In this document: positions 31,932-42,433 of the stretch, in pieces
How the letters are laid out: each line of letters starts with the position of its first letter
Numbering within the stretch: position 1 is the stretch's first letter
From: Teratosphaeria epicoccoides
Lineage: Eukaryota > Ascomycota > Dothideomycetes > Mycosphaerellales > Teratosphaeriaceae
DNA length: 64,000 nt
Assembly: GCA_021401465.1 (NCBI GenBank)
Contig: JADDMT010000002.1
Location: forward strand, 744,001 to 808,000
Reading direction: 5' to 3'
Program-made: the position numbers and the translations under genes
The notes under the pieces: model-generated
Databases searched by the model: none
Told to the model about the DNA's origin: nothing
The model's input: the letters and a program-made list of their open reading frames with translations, nothing else

Positions 31932-33818
31932 ATGATGACCGACACCGCGCTGTCCAACAGCCCCCACCCTCCAGCGCCTCAGACACCCAACAACGCTCAT
32001 GCACGTCTGGCACTGACCGAATCCCCCATCGATCCGTCGCCTCAATCGTCCACGCCGGAGGATCAGGTCGACACCGCCGGCCTTCCGCACGACTTTCTCT
32101 TGCCCAACGGCCGTCCAGACGTGAGTCTCCCCCAAATGCACCAGTCATTTCCTCCTTTGGGACGCTTCGATCTCTCACTCCTCCATGGACGGACATCGCT
32201 GGAACGGCGTCCCGAGGATGCGTCTTGTTGACCCGAGTCTGCAGTATCTCCGCCTGATCTTGACGGCAAAGGTGTACGATGTCGTCGAACAAACTCCACT
32301 CACGCACGCCATCAACCTCAGCAATCGCCTGGAAAGCAATGTGTCCCTCAAACGGGAGGATCTGCTGCCTGTCTTTTCGTTCAAGCTTCGAGGGGCCTAC
32401 AACAAGATGGCACATCTGAGCCCGGCGGAGAGATGGAAAGGTGTGATTGCTTGTTCTGCAGGTCGGTCGTATCCACCGACGTTGAACCCACTGATGCACT
32501 ATCCTGACCATCGACAGGCAACCATGCTCAAGGTGTAGCGTACTCAGCTCGCAAGCTGAAAATCCCCGCCACCATCACCATGCCCACGGGCACACCGGCA
32601 ATCAAGCACACAAACGTCACCCGCATGGGCGGCAATGTCGTCCTTCACGGCGCAGACTTCGACGCCGCCAAAGCAGAATGCAACCGACTCGCCGAGTATC
32701 ATGGCCTCACCAACATTCCACCATTCGACGACCCATACGTGATTGCCGGTCAAGGAACCATCGGTGCCGAGATTCTCCGTCAAGCAGATCTCAGCAAACT
32801 GGAAGCCATCTTCTGCTGCGTAGGCGGAGGCGGTCTGATCGCTGGCACTGGTGTGTACGTCAAGCGCATAGCACCGCACGTCAAGATCATCGGCGTCGAG
32901 ACCTACGATGCGAATGCTCTTGTCCAGTCATTGAAAGTCGGCAAAAGAGTCACGCTCACAGACGTCGGTCTCTTCGCAGACGGCGCGGCCGTCAAGACTG
33001 TCGGCCAAGAAACTTTCCGCATCTGCTCGGAAGTTGTGGACGAGGTCATCCAAGTCGACACGGACGATATCTGCGCCGCCATCAAAGACGTCTTCGAAGA
33101 CACCCGAAGCATCCTCGAGCCAGCCGGCGCGCTATCCTTGGCCGGCCTGAAGAAATACGTCGAGAAGAACCCATCCCAAGACACCCGCCGCCAGTTGGTC
33201 GCCGTCGCCTCAGGAGCAAACATGAACTTCGACCGTCTGCGCTTCGTCGCCGAGCGCGCAGCCATCGGGGAGAAGAAAGAAGCCCTCCTCTCCGTCACCA
33301 TTCCCGAACGACCAGGTGCCTTCGCCAAATTGGTCGCAGCCGTCCATCCCATGAACGTCACAGAATTCTGCTACCGCTACTCCCGCCCCGAAGCCGCAGA
33401 CGTCGTCATCGGCATCACCATCTCCGCCGCCACCCGCACGCGCGACCTCGCCGACCTCCTCACCCGCCTGCAAGCAGACGGCATGACTGCGCGTGACCTC
33501 TCGGGTGACGAGCTCGCGAAATCTCATCTGCGCTACCTGGTCGGTGGGCGTTCTGACGCGGAGAATGAGCGCTTGTTTGCGTTTGAGTTTCCGGAGCGCG
33601 GTGGCGCGCTGAATAAGTTCTTGACGACGTTGCAGCCGGGGTTCAACATCAGCCTATTCCATTACAGAAATTACGGTGGCGACATTGGGAAGGTCTTGGC
33701 TGGTATTCAGTGTCCGAAGGGAGAGGAACAGGAACTGGAGAGATTTTTGGCGAGAATTGGGTACGGATACAAGGAGGAGACGGAGAATGAGACGTACAAG
33801 TTGTTTATGAGGATGTAG
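31932..33818 (+). CDS. ILV1: Threonine dehydratase (threonine deaminase), biosynthetic
   Basis: First step of isoleucine synthesis: threonine to 2-oxobutanoate and ammonia, PLP-dependent, mitochondrial. Exons 31932-32120, 32245-32461 and 32518-33818; introns of 124 bp (GTGAGT...CAG) and 56 bp (GTCGGT...CTGAC...CAG); 568 residues. The PLP lysine is in VFSFKLRGAYNKM, the phosphate loop in VGGGGLIAGTGVYVKRI, and GNHAQGVAYSARKL is rebuilt exactly by splicing. Two ACT-like regulatory domains follow (ERPGAFAKLVAAV and ERGGALNKFLTTLQPGFNIS), where isoleucine inhibits. The frame stays open upstream, with ATGs at 31614 and 31626; a start there would add a basic N-terminus (SRLLHCRVVITHV) that could be the import signal, so the start is uncertain. 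Confidence 0.94.
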
Positions 33819-34930
33819 GTGGCCAGCGAGACTAGGCAGGAGTGACGCAGTAACGGCGCCCATACCTGACATGCGCTTCAAGTTCACAGTCTGATTCATT
33901 CACGCCGACTCCGTTGAGTCGAGTCTGGACTCGGGGACAACCTTGGCGCCCGCCGTGCACAAGAGAGGTCGCATTCGACTTGATCCTGCCTGCTCCTTTG
34001 CAAACAACCATAAAATGCGCTTCGACCGCTCTGAGATCCTTCACATCGGTCATAAATACACTCACCTCAATCTGATCAGTCTATCTATGCCTTTTGAAGT
34101 GCTACGCGGGTATGGGAGACCGCAGTCATACTCGAAACGACCGCTAGACACCCCAAGATCGGCCTGCCGTGCCGAGCAGGAGCCTGAGGATGCCAGCAGG
34201 GCTCGAAGGAACTCGGTTTTCCGCATCCGAGTCGCTCACCAAGCTGGGACCCCGTGTGGCCAAATAGAGGTCGCGGCACTGAGACCTCGTCTGTTCGAAG
34301 ATGATCGTGATCGCCCAACATCCCGCGATCCTAGCCTACCATGCCAAGCAGGAATCTCAGGATCCCGGGAGGCCATCATCTTCGATTTCCAAGTCGGTCG
34401 CCGAACATGTGCGGCTAGCTGCAAGCGCAGGGGAAGATCAACGATCGGAGTGGTCTCGGTTACAACCGTGGGACAGAACCAACGGTCCGGCAGTTCTGCT
34501 TCGTATGTCATGCTCAGAAGTGACTGGTTGTGGTGGCGCAGCATTATTCGTCTGGTGACAGTCTCGAGGGCGATTAGGCGTTATCAGAGCTCGCGGGATA
34601 CACTGGTCCAGATAGCACTAGCAGTGTTCAATGGTCATGCGTGCCTTCGGAACGTGGCGATGGTCGCCTCTGGCACGTTTGGCTTGGGAGACTGCAATCA
34701 TATTACAAGTAGTACACGTCAGATCGCCGGATACGGTCGCTTCGGTGCAATGTCCTTTAGTCGTCCTCGCAATCGCCTTCTTCGTTCCTCCTCAAAAAGT
34801 CAAGATAAGCCTCACCGTCCTTTTTCTTGGCTCTCAGATTCGCCGCCTCCCCTGTTCAACATCATCGTGCAATGCTCCCAAACTCCGAGATCAAAACCAT
34901 TCCCCTCTGCCGCCCAGCCGCGCCCGCCCC
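33819..34930. other. Intergenic, no supported gene
   Basis: 1.1 kb. One plus-strand frame is open for 333 codons (33943-34944), but its composition is not protein-like and nothing is recognised. A short imperfect duplication (GCCGAGCAGGAGCCTGAGG near 34172 and GCCAAGCAGGAATCTCAGG near 34343) is present. Confidence 0.4.
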
Positions 34931-35329
34931 TCACGCACACCTGATCCACCCCGTCATGTCATTGCAGAGACGGCTCCCCATGTACTTCGCTGGAGCCGGA
35001 AAAACACCGACGTCAGCATCTAGGACGACAAAAGGAGCCGGATAGCACGACTTACGTTTGATCGTGTCGTTATATGACCTCAAAGTCGTGAAAAGCCCGT
35101 GTGACGTTGCGCAACACTGGTCCATGTCCATCGGTCAGCACAGGTTTCTCAAATTCAAAATGACTTCCAGAGTGGCCGGGGGACGGGGACTCACGCAGTA
35201 GGTGTTGAGCCCGTTGTCCTCGCAGGAGTGATCGCCCTGGGTCCCATCGTCGCAGTATGCATCCACCAACGTGGCAAGCGCAACGGCAGGCAGCAGGAGC
35301 AGCAGAGCGGCGATGAGCTGGTGACGCAT
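34931..35329 (-). CDS. Small secreted cysteine-rich protein, three exons
   Basis: Exons on the minus strand are 35195-35329, 35056-35116 and 34931-34989; 84 residues. Introns of 78 bp (GTGAGT...CTGAC...CAG) and 66 bp (GTAAGT...CTGAC...CAG) are canonical and both have a textbook branch site. Exon 1 gives a signal peptide (MRHQLIAALLLLLPAVALA) and the first cysteines (DAYCDDGTQGDHSCEDNGLN). Exon 2 begins with two Cys right after the Cys ending exon 1, and exon 3 ends LCNDMTGWIRCA. Seven cysteines lie in about 65 mature residues, an odd number, so one may be free or an acceptor may be off by a codon. No family recognised; effector-like. Confidence 0.72.
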
Positions 35330-35887
35330 GACTTGTGTGGGTAGGGGTAGGCGGTGGTGAAGAAGTGGCAGGAGCCGGTGAGGTTGATCAGAAGACGCAG
35401 GACTGTTGGATCGCTGCCGTCGGGGAGAGGTGAGCTTGTGATATATATCTCCCTCCGTATCTCATACGGACCCGGCAAGATAAGACCGCAGGTCACCGCG
35501 TGCAATCAGACCTTTGGGCGGCCTTGCCCGCACATCATTATCATATTGTCTCAGAATCCCGAGCTGGAATTCTTTAGCCTTATCGACCGCACGTGTCTAC
35601 ATCGGACGCCGAACCGCGTGGACACGTCGATCGTCTGGCGTGTGTCTAGCGAGGTGACCGACCGAACCATGGGGCTTCAGGATGTTCAGCTAATCCCTTT
35701 GGATACTCGGCCGCGAGTGGCATCCGTGCACCTTGTGCCATCTATAGGAAAGCGAGTCCAGATTATACCACCGCACAGCTGCAACATTGGATGAGATATC
35801 TGGCGACCTGCTCACACGCTAATCTTGTAGGCCCTCTTTACCACCGTGTCTGAAGCAAAGGGATATCTACTCATTGCTGGGAGGCGC
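35330..35887. other. Intergenic, nothing supported
   Basis: Promoter region of the three-exon secreted protein and 3' flank of RAD2. A TATATAT stretch near 35439-35447 could be the TATA box of the secreted protein, about 110 bp upstream of its ATG. Confidence 0.4.
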
Positions 35888-38800
35888 CTAGTACTTCTTC
35901 CCGCCCCGGCCACCCCTAGCACGACTGGCACCATTCTTCCGTCCCTTTTTCCTCGCCGGTGTCTCAAAGTCACTAGCGTCATCGATGGAAGCTTTAGCAC
36001 TGTCACCTTTCGTATCGCCAGCCGTAGCCTTGCTCTTTCTCTTGCCAATCGCCTTCTCCACCGCCGCCGCCTCAGCAGCAAGCGCATCCGGCATGACAAC
36101 ACCCCTCTCCTCTTCCTCTTCGCCTTCATCCTGCACAGCTGACAAAGTTCTTTGCACCTTCGCCCTCTCCGCCATCCTCCCCAGCGCTTTGCCCATCCTC
36201 TTCGACGGATCCACCCTCTTTCTCGGCGCAAACGCTTCACCCTTGCCGTTCGTCCCCGCAGCACCAATCCCCACACCACCATCAAAGAATGCAGTGATGT
36301 TGGCTTGCGTGCCTTCGTCCGCTTTGCGATTCATGTCCTTGATGACAGGAACCAGGACTTCATCTGTACGCTCCTGAGACCACCCGATCGTCGCCATCAA
36401 GAAGGATCGTAAGGCGTCGAGGTCCGGGACGCCCCATTGGAAGGCTTCGGGATCACTGTCGACTTCTGGTGCCAGGTACGCCATTTCGACTCGAGGATCT
36501 GGGAAGGTGGTTGGAGGGAAGATCTTGGTGGCGTTTTTGCGGAACTTCTTCCTGAAGACGCTGTGCTTGTCATCATCTTTAGTGATGCGACCCAGCTGTA
36601 CGCCGTCCAACCACTCTTTAAACTCCTTGAGGCCGCTGAACTCTTCCAGGATCTCGATCGCGCTGACAGGTCCGACGCCTGGCAAGCCTTCGGTGTAATC
36701 GGAGCCTAGAAGCTGAGCGACAGCGATGAGCTTCTCTCGGCTCAGATCGAACTCCTTGCCAAAGTCGGAGGTCAAATAGCACTCCACGAATTTGGCTTGG
36801 TTGAACATGTTCTTGTACACCCTCGTCCCGCCAAATAGGAAGCAATCAGAGTCGTCTGTCACTATCCCATCAACGAGACCAAGATGAACGAGCTCCGCGC
36901 ACTGTGCTTCGGCTTCCATAGGTGCCGTCACGTATGGCAGGCCGAAAAGTCGCAGCAGTTGCTGACATTCCGTGATCATGACTTGCGTTACCTCATCAGC
37001 ATCTCGACGGTCTTTCTTCTGCTGGTTACGAAGCTGCTTCAGCTCTTTCTCATAATCAGCTATATTCTGCGCCGTGGTCTTATTATTCAGCGTGCTGGCA
37101 AAGCGGGCATGCTCTTCCGCTTCGACGGCTAGTGCTTTTAGTAGTTCGGCCTCTTCTGGGTCGTCGAGATCGTCGAATTCTTCATCGCCTTCGGGCGTAG
37201 TCTCCTGTCGCACCATGCCTGAGACGTGCGGTGGTCCCGTCTCAGCCTCAAAGTCTTCGGTGACGCCAGGCACAGGAAACTCGTCGGGCAGAGGAGCAAT
37301 CAGAGGCTTGGCTTGCATGTCTACATCTTCAAAGTCATCCGGTGATGCAGAGCGTGACTGGTGTGCTGCCGCAGGAGCTGCAGGCAGATCCTCGAAATCT
37401 GGTGAATTGGATGTTGAGCGCGTCGATGGAACTTGCTCTCCGCCCGCGGGCACGTCTGCTCCAAGACCTGCTTTGGCGGGTGATGTTGCCCCGTTCTCAC
37501 TTTCGCTCCAGTCCAGCTGCTCGTCCCCATCATGCTCCTGCCCACTTTTGTCGGCAACGCGTGGCTGCTTTGGCTTAGTGATTATCGATTCAGCTTCAAT
37601 AAGCTCGCCTCCGTCACTGTCATCGTCCATGAAAGGAGCCGGCACCTTCTTCGTATTATCAGCAATCCGTGGCGTCGGTGGCGAAGGTGTCGGCGCCTTC
37701 CTCATCGTAGGCTCGTCCCCAATCGGTGGATCTGTCATAGCAGCTTCAGCAGCATCGCCCATCCTGATCGTGGCCTCAACGGGTCTGGCATCTTTCACAA
37801 CTTCAGCGCCAGCCTCTTTATCGTCGTCCAAAGCAATGACTTCGGACTGCCTGTTGCTCCCATTAGGCTCGTCATGGTCATCAGCCTCGAGATCAATGAC
37901 CTCACCAGTCTTGTACCTCGTCAGTGTCGGCTGTCCTCTTTCTTGAAACTGGAACATCCGCCTGTGCTCCTCAGCCCTTTCTCGATCTTCCCGTTCGACA
38001 GTCCGCTGCTTCGCCATCTCCTCATCAATATCGCCAGAGAACCACGGAGGCAAAGGCTCACCTCTCTGCTGCTGCTCGATACTAGCCGGGTGCTCGAATC
38101 CACCAGCTTGTTGTGCCTCTTCATCATGTTGTTGTTTCTTCTTTTTGCCAAGTAGCGATGAGCCAAGATCGAGCTTCTCGAATGGTAGAGGACCATCGAA
38201 GCCAGGTGCGTTCTTCGTTCTCTGTGAACTTGACTCTTGTGCCAGCTGTCGTCGAGATGGCGGCGAGGTCTTACGTTTGCCGCGTTGCGACTCAGCAAGA
38301 GCAGCCTGCAAATCCATGCTATCTTCCGCCTGCCCGTCTCCGTCATACTTCGGCACAGGAACGCCAAATGAGAACGTTTCGCGGCTGTTTTTGGCCGAAG
38401 CATTGGCACGCTTGTTCAGAATGCCCGCTATGGCGCGATAGCTGCCTTTCGGCACCGGTCTCGCTTCTTCGACAGCCTGTTGCTGGAAGACGTCAAGCAT
38501 GTCGTTGTCGTCATCGTCTGTGCGGAGTTCAGCTGCGTGTCCAGGTGGTGGCGAGGTGCCCTGTTCCAGTGACAAAGCGATGGCTTGACGGAGCTCTTCG
38601 TCTTCTTCCTCTTGATCTTCGCCAAAACCTTTGCCATTCTCATCAACTTCTTCCCAGTCCTCATCTGCGTCGTCGTCAGCGGTCCCGGCTACAAACAGCG
38701 AGTCCGGATCTTCTGGTTGCGGTGCTTTCTTGGGCCTGCATTTGACACCTCGTCGTCCGCTCGACTTATATGTCTGCCTCTGCGGCGGGGCTGCGCCATC

Positions 38801-39928
38801 AATGTCAAGCTTTCGTCGCTTTGGCAACCTGTTCAAGCCCTCGATTGGCACATCTTCAAAACCGTCATCTTCGTCGGAGCTCTCCTCCTTTGGCACAATT
38901 TTGGGTAGATCAACATCAATAGCCTTTTCCTGCTTCGTGCCTTCCTCGCCACCGATGACACCAAGTGCCCAACCGCCTTCCGCGCCATCGTTCTTGATCA
39001 AGACGTACTCTCTCGCCTTCTCACCCGCCACCCGATTAGAGCCGCCTGCCATAAATTGTGCGTCACCATCATTAATGTTCATCAATCGTGTCGTGAGCTC
39101 GTTTCGTTCGGTGACCCGCTCAATCTGGAATTTGGAAAATGCCATTCGGTCCGGGAACATCTGATCCAACTGCTCCTTACTGTGACCCATGCGTAGCCGG
39201 GAGCGTAACCGGGCAGCGTTCAGGATGTTGTACCGATCGCTGGCGGGTAATGACATGAAGAAAGGAGAGTCATAGTCGATCTTGGAGAAGTCGTACACGT
39301 TGATATCTTCACCGGTATCGAACTGCCTGGCGTACGCCTCCAGCTCCTCCATGCTCATGACTCTTGGATCGTCCGCGCCACGCATCTCGTTCATACTGAC
39401 ATCCAGCTCTGGCAAATGATACGCATCTGTCTTGCGAAATTTGCGATTCTGTTGCCGCTCCTGTGCACTCATTTGTAGCTCATCCACATACACCAGACCC
39501 TCTTCAGGCACCTCCTCCTCCGCCTGCTGCCCGCGCCGATCGCACTCCTCTTTCCGTTTGGCTTCCTCTTGCTCAGCCTGTCGCTGCATCTGCACCGCCA
39601 GCAGCTTCCCCGCCGTCCGCGCCGCATCTTCTCTCCGCCCCTCTCGGCGTCTTTTGCGCGCATTAATGGTGGCACGCTTCAGCGCCGGCGCTCCGCCATC
39701 GAAGACGAAAACGGGCTTGATGCCGAAGAAGAGCAACTTGCATATTCGTCGGAAGAAGCCAACGACGTGTGAGTTGCGCAACGCGTTGCCTTCTTTGTCA
39801 CGGACAGCCTTGAGGAATTGGTAGATCCAGATGGAAGCGTCCACCGCGAGACGCTTTCGGTTCAGCGTCTCGATCTTGATCGGCCGCGCGCAAGGTTGAA
39901 GGATCTGCCAGAGACCGGTGACACCCAT
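35888..39928 (-). CDS. RAD2: Nucleotide-excision repair endonuclease Rad2/XPG
   Basis: Cuts DNA 3' of bulky lesions in nucleotide-excision repair. 1346 residues from ATG 39928, single exon, close to the usual length for fungal Rad2. The N-region nuclease half starts MGVTGLWQILQPCARPIKIE and includes RLAVDASIWIYQFLKAVRDK and KPVFVFDGGAPALKRATINA (catalytic Asp residues). A long acidic, disordered spacer of about 700 residues follows, with typical TFIIH-binding composition and HIHQ-like segments. The I-region half has LRLFGLPYVTAPMEAEAQCA, GIVTDDSDCFLFGGTRVYKN and the helix-hairpin-helix LLGSDYTEGLPGVGPVSAIE. The C-terminal tail is basic and Gly-rich, ending RGGRGGKKY, a probable nuclear signal and PCNA-region. 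Two CACGTG sites lie in its promoter. Confidence 0.95.
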   Translation of the reverse strand: MGVTGLWQILQPCARPIKIETLNRKRLAVDASIWIYQFLKAVRDKEGNALRNSHVVGFFRRICKLLFFGIKPVFVFDGGAPALKRATINARKRRREGRREDAARTAGKLLAVQMQRQAEQEEAKRKEECDRRGQQAEEEVPEEGLVYVDELQMSAQERQQNRKFRKTDAYHLPELDVSMNEMRGADDPRVMSMEELEAYARQFDTGEDINVYDFSKIDYDSPFFMSLPASDRYNILNAARLRSRLRMGHSKEQLDQMFPDRMAFSKFQIERVTERNELTTRLMNINDGDAQFMAGGSNRVAGEKAREYVLIKNDGAEGGWALGVIGGEEGTKQEKAIDVDLPKIVPKEESSDEDDGFEDVPIEGLNRLPKRRKLDIDGAAPPQRQTYKSSGRRGVKCRPKKAPQPEDPDSLFVAGTADDDADEDWEEVDENGKGFGEDQEEEDEELRQAIALSLEQGTSPPPGHAAELRTDDDDNDMLDVFQQQAVEEARPVPKGSYRAIAGILNKRANASAKNSRETFSFGVPVPKYDGDGQAEDSMDLQAALAESQRGKRKTSPPSRRQLAQESSSQRTKNAPGFDGPLPFEKLDLGSSLLGKKKKQQHDEEAQQAGGFEHPASIEQQQRGEPLPPWFSGDIDEEMAKQRTVEREDRERAEEHRRMFQFQERGQPTLTRYKTGEVIDLEADDHDEPNGSNRQSEVIALDDDKEAGAEVVKDARPVEATIRMGDAAEAAMTDPPIGDEPTMRKAPTPSPPTPRIADNTKKVPAPFMDDDSDGGELIEAESIITKPKQPRVADKSGQEHDGDEQLDWSESENGATSPAKAGLGADVPAGGEQVPSTRSTSNSPDFEDLPAAPAAAHQSRSASPDDFEDVDMQAKPLIAPLPDEFPVPGVTEDFEAETGPPHVSGMVRQETTPEGDEEFDDLDDPEEAELLKALAVEAEEHARFASTLNNKTTAQNIADYEKELKQLRNQQKKDRRDADEVTQVMITECQQLLRLFGLPYVTAPMEAEAQCAELVHLGLVDGIVTDDSDCFLFGGTRVYKNMFNQAKFVECYLTSDFGKEFDLSREKLIAVAQLLGSDYTEGLPGVGPVSAIEILEEFSGLKEFKEWLDGVQLGRITKDDDKHSVFRKKFRKNATKIFPPTTFPDPRVEMAYLAPEVDSDPEAFQWGVPDLDALRSFLMATIGWSQERTDEVLVPVIKDMNRKADEGTQANITAFFDGGVGIGAAGTNGKGEAFAPRKRVDPSKRMGKALGRMAERAKVQRTLSAVQDEGEEEEERGVVMPDALAAEAAAVEKAIGKRKSKATAGDTKGDSAKASIDDASDFETPARKKGRKNGASRARGGRGGKKY

Positions 39929-40558
39929 CGTGCCTGCCTAATTCGTCGCAGCATATCTATGTCGATGCGTCTGAAAGCTCGGAGTTGTCGGAGGCAGGAA
40001 GCACGTGAAACTTGGTCACGTGGGTTGTCTTTCACATGCTGCTGATATCGTCACGCAACGCGCCAAGCACGCGTGCACGGACGTAGAGGTCGTTCATCAG
40101 CATTCACCTCATCCTGCTCAGCTTTTCACGGCTCTCACGTGAATCTCCAGATGCATGAGGAGCATATGTGTTGTGGTGATGAGTATGAACGATCGTACTG
40201 AGTTGACCATTTCGGCATTCTGGAGAAGCTTCAAGTCTCGATGGAACATGCCAAATGTAATTAATCAATTCCCGTCCCAAGAAAGCACACGAGCTCCGTC
40301 GAGTGCAGGGCTTAGCTGAGACGAGCAAGTTGTCTCGAAATCTCTTGCCGATGCTCGCACGCGCTTGTAGCCACCGAGTCAAGCCCATGCCTTGTCCCAC
40401 ATCTTGAACAGGTAGGCAATGTCTCATCACAGATACCACCAGTTCCCAATCCCAGAAGCACTCACTACAGAAGCCACCCGGCTCAACCACTCGTTCGCCC
40501 AACCTTTGCTTCACCAACCTCCAGGCACAACCCATCCAAACCACATTCCACAACCACC
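39929..40558. other. Bidirectional intergenic region
   Basis: 630 bp between the divergent RAD2 and secreted-protein genes; carries the CACGTG pair listed separately. Confidence 0.4.
40002..40022. promoter_or_regulatory. Pair of CACGTG sites upstream of RAD2
   Basis: CACGTG at 40002-40007 and 40017-40022, 15 bp apart centre to centre and 74-94 bp upstream of the RAD2 ATG. Possible bHLH sites. Confidence 0.4.
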
Positions 40559-40807
40559 ATGAAGTCAACCCTGCATACTCTCAGTATCCTGCTCATCTCA
40601 GCATGCGCAGCCACGCCCCAGGAAGTCACCTGCGAAGATTCCTGCATCACTGAACAGAACGTCTACGTCGGCAAGGGCTGCCTCTATTCATGCACCAATA
40701 CCTACGTAAGTAATGCCGTTGACGTTGGTCCAAACGGGTGGCTGACCGGGGAAAAGAGTTTCACTGGCAATTGCAGGGATGGAGGCACGAGTCTGCAGTG
40801 CTTCTAG
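40559..40807 (+). CDS. Small secreted six-cysteine protein, first of a tandem pair
   Basis: Exons 40559-40705 and 40757-40807, joined over a 51 bp GTAAGT...CTGAC...AAAAG intron; 65 residues. Because the intron length is a multiple of three and has no stop, the unspliced frame also reads through, which hides the intron. The signal peptide is MKSTLHTLSILLISACAATP. The mature part has cysteines in the order C-x3-C, C-x3-C, C, C: TCEDSC, GCLYSC, GNC and LQC. Its neighbour at 41270 has the same length, exon structure and cysteine spacing, which is the main support for this splice. Effector-like, family not recognised. Confidence 0.8.
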   Translation: MKSTLHTLSILLISACAATPQEVTCEDSCITEQNVYVGKGCLYSCTNTYVSNAVDVGPNGWLTGEKSFTGNCRDGGTSLQCF

Positions 40808-41269
40808 TGTTCTCTTGAGGGAACATTGAAGTCACGGCACGGATGGACTGGCTTGATGCATCGGGTAGGGCGATGGTGGTGAATGTTGGTCGATGCAGCG
40901 TTCGAAGACCTCGGAAGCTCCACGGCGAGCACTTTGGTACATCAATATGCGCAAATTTGATTGGGTCAGTCGCTTGCCAAGAGGCTTGTCACCAGAGGGG
41001 GAGACAAACGCCAATGAGTGTTTCACATGCCGCGGTCTATATGGAACGAGGACCACTTGCGACCGCCTCTCCAGATCCGTCCAGCTATTGGAGTCATTGG
41101 TCTCACCTTCAAATGCCGTCAAGTGCGGATCCGCAATTGTCCCGACGGCTGAGCCTCGGCCGTGTCTCAAAGACGTCCTTGAGCTCAGCTCATCCTGTCT
41201 TGTTCACAGCTCTCCGCCACCCAGCCACACACTCGACGAACCGCCAACATGTAAGCCCCCACAGCCACG

Positions 41270-41534
41270 ATGCGGACGACTATGCAATCTCTCGCCATCC
41301 TGTTCTCGCTATGCGCAGCGATGCAATCTGCGGCACCGATGTCCGAGCCCGATTGCAACGACAGCTGTAAAGGCGAGGAGTTCAACGCGGGCGAGGGTTG
41401 CTCGTACATCTGTACTCACGGCCTCGTGAGTGAAATGTCAGGAGATCTCCTTTTCCGAGTGCAAATGGCTGATAGGTGCCCGATGGAAATAGTCTTACTC
41501 CGGCACGTGCCAGCCGGATTATACGTGCGCATAG
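41270..41534 (+). CDS. Small secreted six-cysteine protein, second of a tandem pair
   Basis: Exons 41270-41425 and 41493-41534, joined over a 67 bp GTGAGT...CTGAT...ATAG intron; 65 residues, the same as its neighbour. Signal peptide MRTTMQSLAILFSLCAAMQS. Exon 1 carries DCNDSC and GCSYIC, matching DSC/LYSC of the first gene. Exon 2 (SYSGTCQPDYTCA, then stop) matches SFTGNC...QCF of the first gene, which fixes the acceptor at 41492; the nearer AG at 41475 would give an unrelated tail. An additional cysteine lies in the signal peptide. The start could also be the ATG at 41282. The two genes lie 462 bp apart and arose by tandem duplication. Confidence 0.8.
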
Positions 41535-42433
41535 CGTTTGTTCAAGCTGGTTGTTATATCAGTGGCAGCACGCTCGGTCGAGGGGCCGAGATTCACGCCA
41601 GTGCTGCCGACCTACTTGTCGCTGGGGACGACGGGGTGAGCGCCTCTGACATGGAACATGGGATCGTGCATTCTTTTGTAGACGATTCATCACTGGGAAG
41701 TGCTTTGCCGATGGCCATCGGTTCGGTACTCGTCACGCATGGAAACCAGCTTAATTGGTCCATCACTGGGTCCAAGTTGCACTATCCAGACCGGTCTGTG
41801 CTGCAGTTGTGAAAGAGTGCTTTGCCTAGCCTTCGAAGGAGGCGGGATCAAGACGAGTCTGGCGCAAGGCCATATTACGAGACTCGTCGATGTAGCGGAT
41901 GATCAGGTGGCGTTTTCAGTACTCAAATGAATTTGTGAATATGTGAAACATATTTGACAAGTTAAAGACGACCTGCCGACTCGAAACGCCAGCATATGCC
42001 TGGTCCAAGCATCGCTCGCAGCTTGCTTCCCTCACAAATTTGGCTTACTTCCGGCCTCACCACCGACTTCCCATCATCACGACACTGCACAACATCACTG
42101 GCCCTCGCTCTCCTCACCACAACGCAGAGTGAGATCTCACCAGCTTGACCAGGATCGTCCAATCGAAAGTGGCACATCTTTCCGTCGGACGAAACGCAGG
42201 GAGGAGTCGTGGATGTGGCAGCTGAGATTTGGTAGAGCACAAAGAGGCAATCATGAGGTGTACAGCGCATGAAATCCCAGAGCACAAGGCATTCGTGCTT
42301 AGGCACGTTGCTCCTGAGCTATGCTTGAACAGGCGCGGCGGCCTCGTCGAACACTTTATGTCCATGCTTCGAGCGCCTCGCCGAGCTCGATAGGTGATCG
42401 TTACCGCTTCATCCCAACCTCGTCATATAGCCC
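41535..42433. other. Intergenic, nothing supported
   Basis: About 900 bp between the tandem pair and the F-box-like gene. Reading frames exist on both strands but without coding character. Confidence 0.4.

Noticed and set aside
33943..34944. 333-codon open frame on the plus strand
   Set aside because: Composition rich in Arg and Ser with no domain and no relation to splice signals; probably a chance open frame in GC-moderate DNA.
41270..41812. 180-residue single-exon reading of the second six-cysteine gene
   Set aside because: Reads through a canonical intron; the tail is unrelated, while splicing gives a match to the neighbouring paralog.
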